This document shows, piece by piece, positions 18,431 to 18,579 of a stretch of DNA of 18,579 bases (positions within the stretch are counted from its first letter, which is position 1; each line of letters opens with the position of its first letter). The translations under genes were made by a program, and so were the position numbers. The notes under the pieces are model-generated. The model worked only from the letters and a program-made list of their open reading frames with translations. It was not told the origin of the DNA and searched no databases. The DNA is from Acanthaster planci (lineage: Eukaryota > Echinodermata > Asteroidea > Valvatida > Acanthasteridae), in assembly GCF_001949145.1 (NCBI RefSeq), contig NW_019091498.1, positions 505,940 to 524,518 of the forward strand, read 5' to 3'.

Positions 18431-18579
18431 ATCAATGGACTTCCAAAAGGGTGTCACTGTGGTATAACATCAACGGACTTCCAAAAGGGTGTCACTGTGG
18501 TATAACATCAACGGACTTCCAAAAGGGTGTCACTGTGGTATAACATCAACGGACTTCCAAAAGGGTGTCACTGTGGTAT
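18431..18579. repeat. 38-bp minisatellite (3.9 units, truncated by window end)
   Basis: The unit is atcaacggacttccaaaagg followed by gtgtcactgtggtataac. Copies start at 18431, 18469, 18507 and 18545. Only the first copy differs, with T for C in atcaatgg. The array continues beyond the window, so its full copy number is unknown. Confidence 0.95.

Larger units (their letters stand above)
18229..18579 (-). other. PDXDC1: PDXDC1 intron (3' part), extends off the window
   Basis: The sequence upstream of the tttgtgttccag acceptor has no exon. It contains an 11-bp palindrome and a 38-bp tandem array at the edge. Confidence 0.7.

Overview
This is a metazoan nuclear DNA window with spliced genes, GT-AG introns, short exons in AT-rich surroundings, tRNA-derived SINEs and several small terminal-inverted-repeat (TIR) elements. 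The bacterial vocabulary (operons, ribosome binding sites, CRISPR) does not apply. Repeat style and moderately diverged orthologues suggest a non-vertebrate, probably marine, animal. I cannot name the phylum from the sequence.

Two protein-coding genes are identified by reading spliced exons. On the plus strand, positions 377-2566 carry the last three coding exons of RPSA, the 40S ribosomal protein SA / 67-kDa laminin receptor. They encode the C-terminal 147 residues and are followed by a 3' UTR with a poly(A) signal at 2971. On the minus strand, twelve exons between 18228 and 10012 encode the C-terminal 499 residues of PDXDC1, pyridoxal-dependent decarboxylase domain-containing protein 1. Their phases agree at every junction and they end in a stop codon. 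The PLP-binding catalytic part of PDXDC1 and the N-terminal half of RPSA lie outside the window. The two genes converge.

Between them, about 3000-10000 is mostly non-coding. It holds two inverted copies of an unusual CpG-rich element built from GTCG/GCAC words (3784-4190 and 5551-5991), a hairpin element at 4704-4900, a pogo-like MITE at 9203-9376 and a long AT-rich stretch, part of which is probably PDXDC1 3' UTR. A doubtful two-exon 43-residue ORF starts at 6117.

The PDXDC1 introns are rich in repeats: two inverted 311-bp copies of one TTAA-ended MITE, a 313-bp element with similar ends, two inverted copies of one tRNA-derived SINE, a second SINE family, a 26-bp tandem duplication, and a 38-bp minisatellite that runs off the right edge. 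The strongest structural observation is that the inverted MITE pair and the inverted SINE pair sit in the same two introns. They bracket four exons totalling 747 nt, a multiple of three. This layout would favour exon circularisation, and the resulting circle would have no stop codon in the normal frame. No wholly new gene system is evident. The most unusual sequence is the CpG-rich GTCG element.
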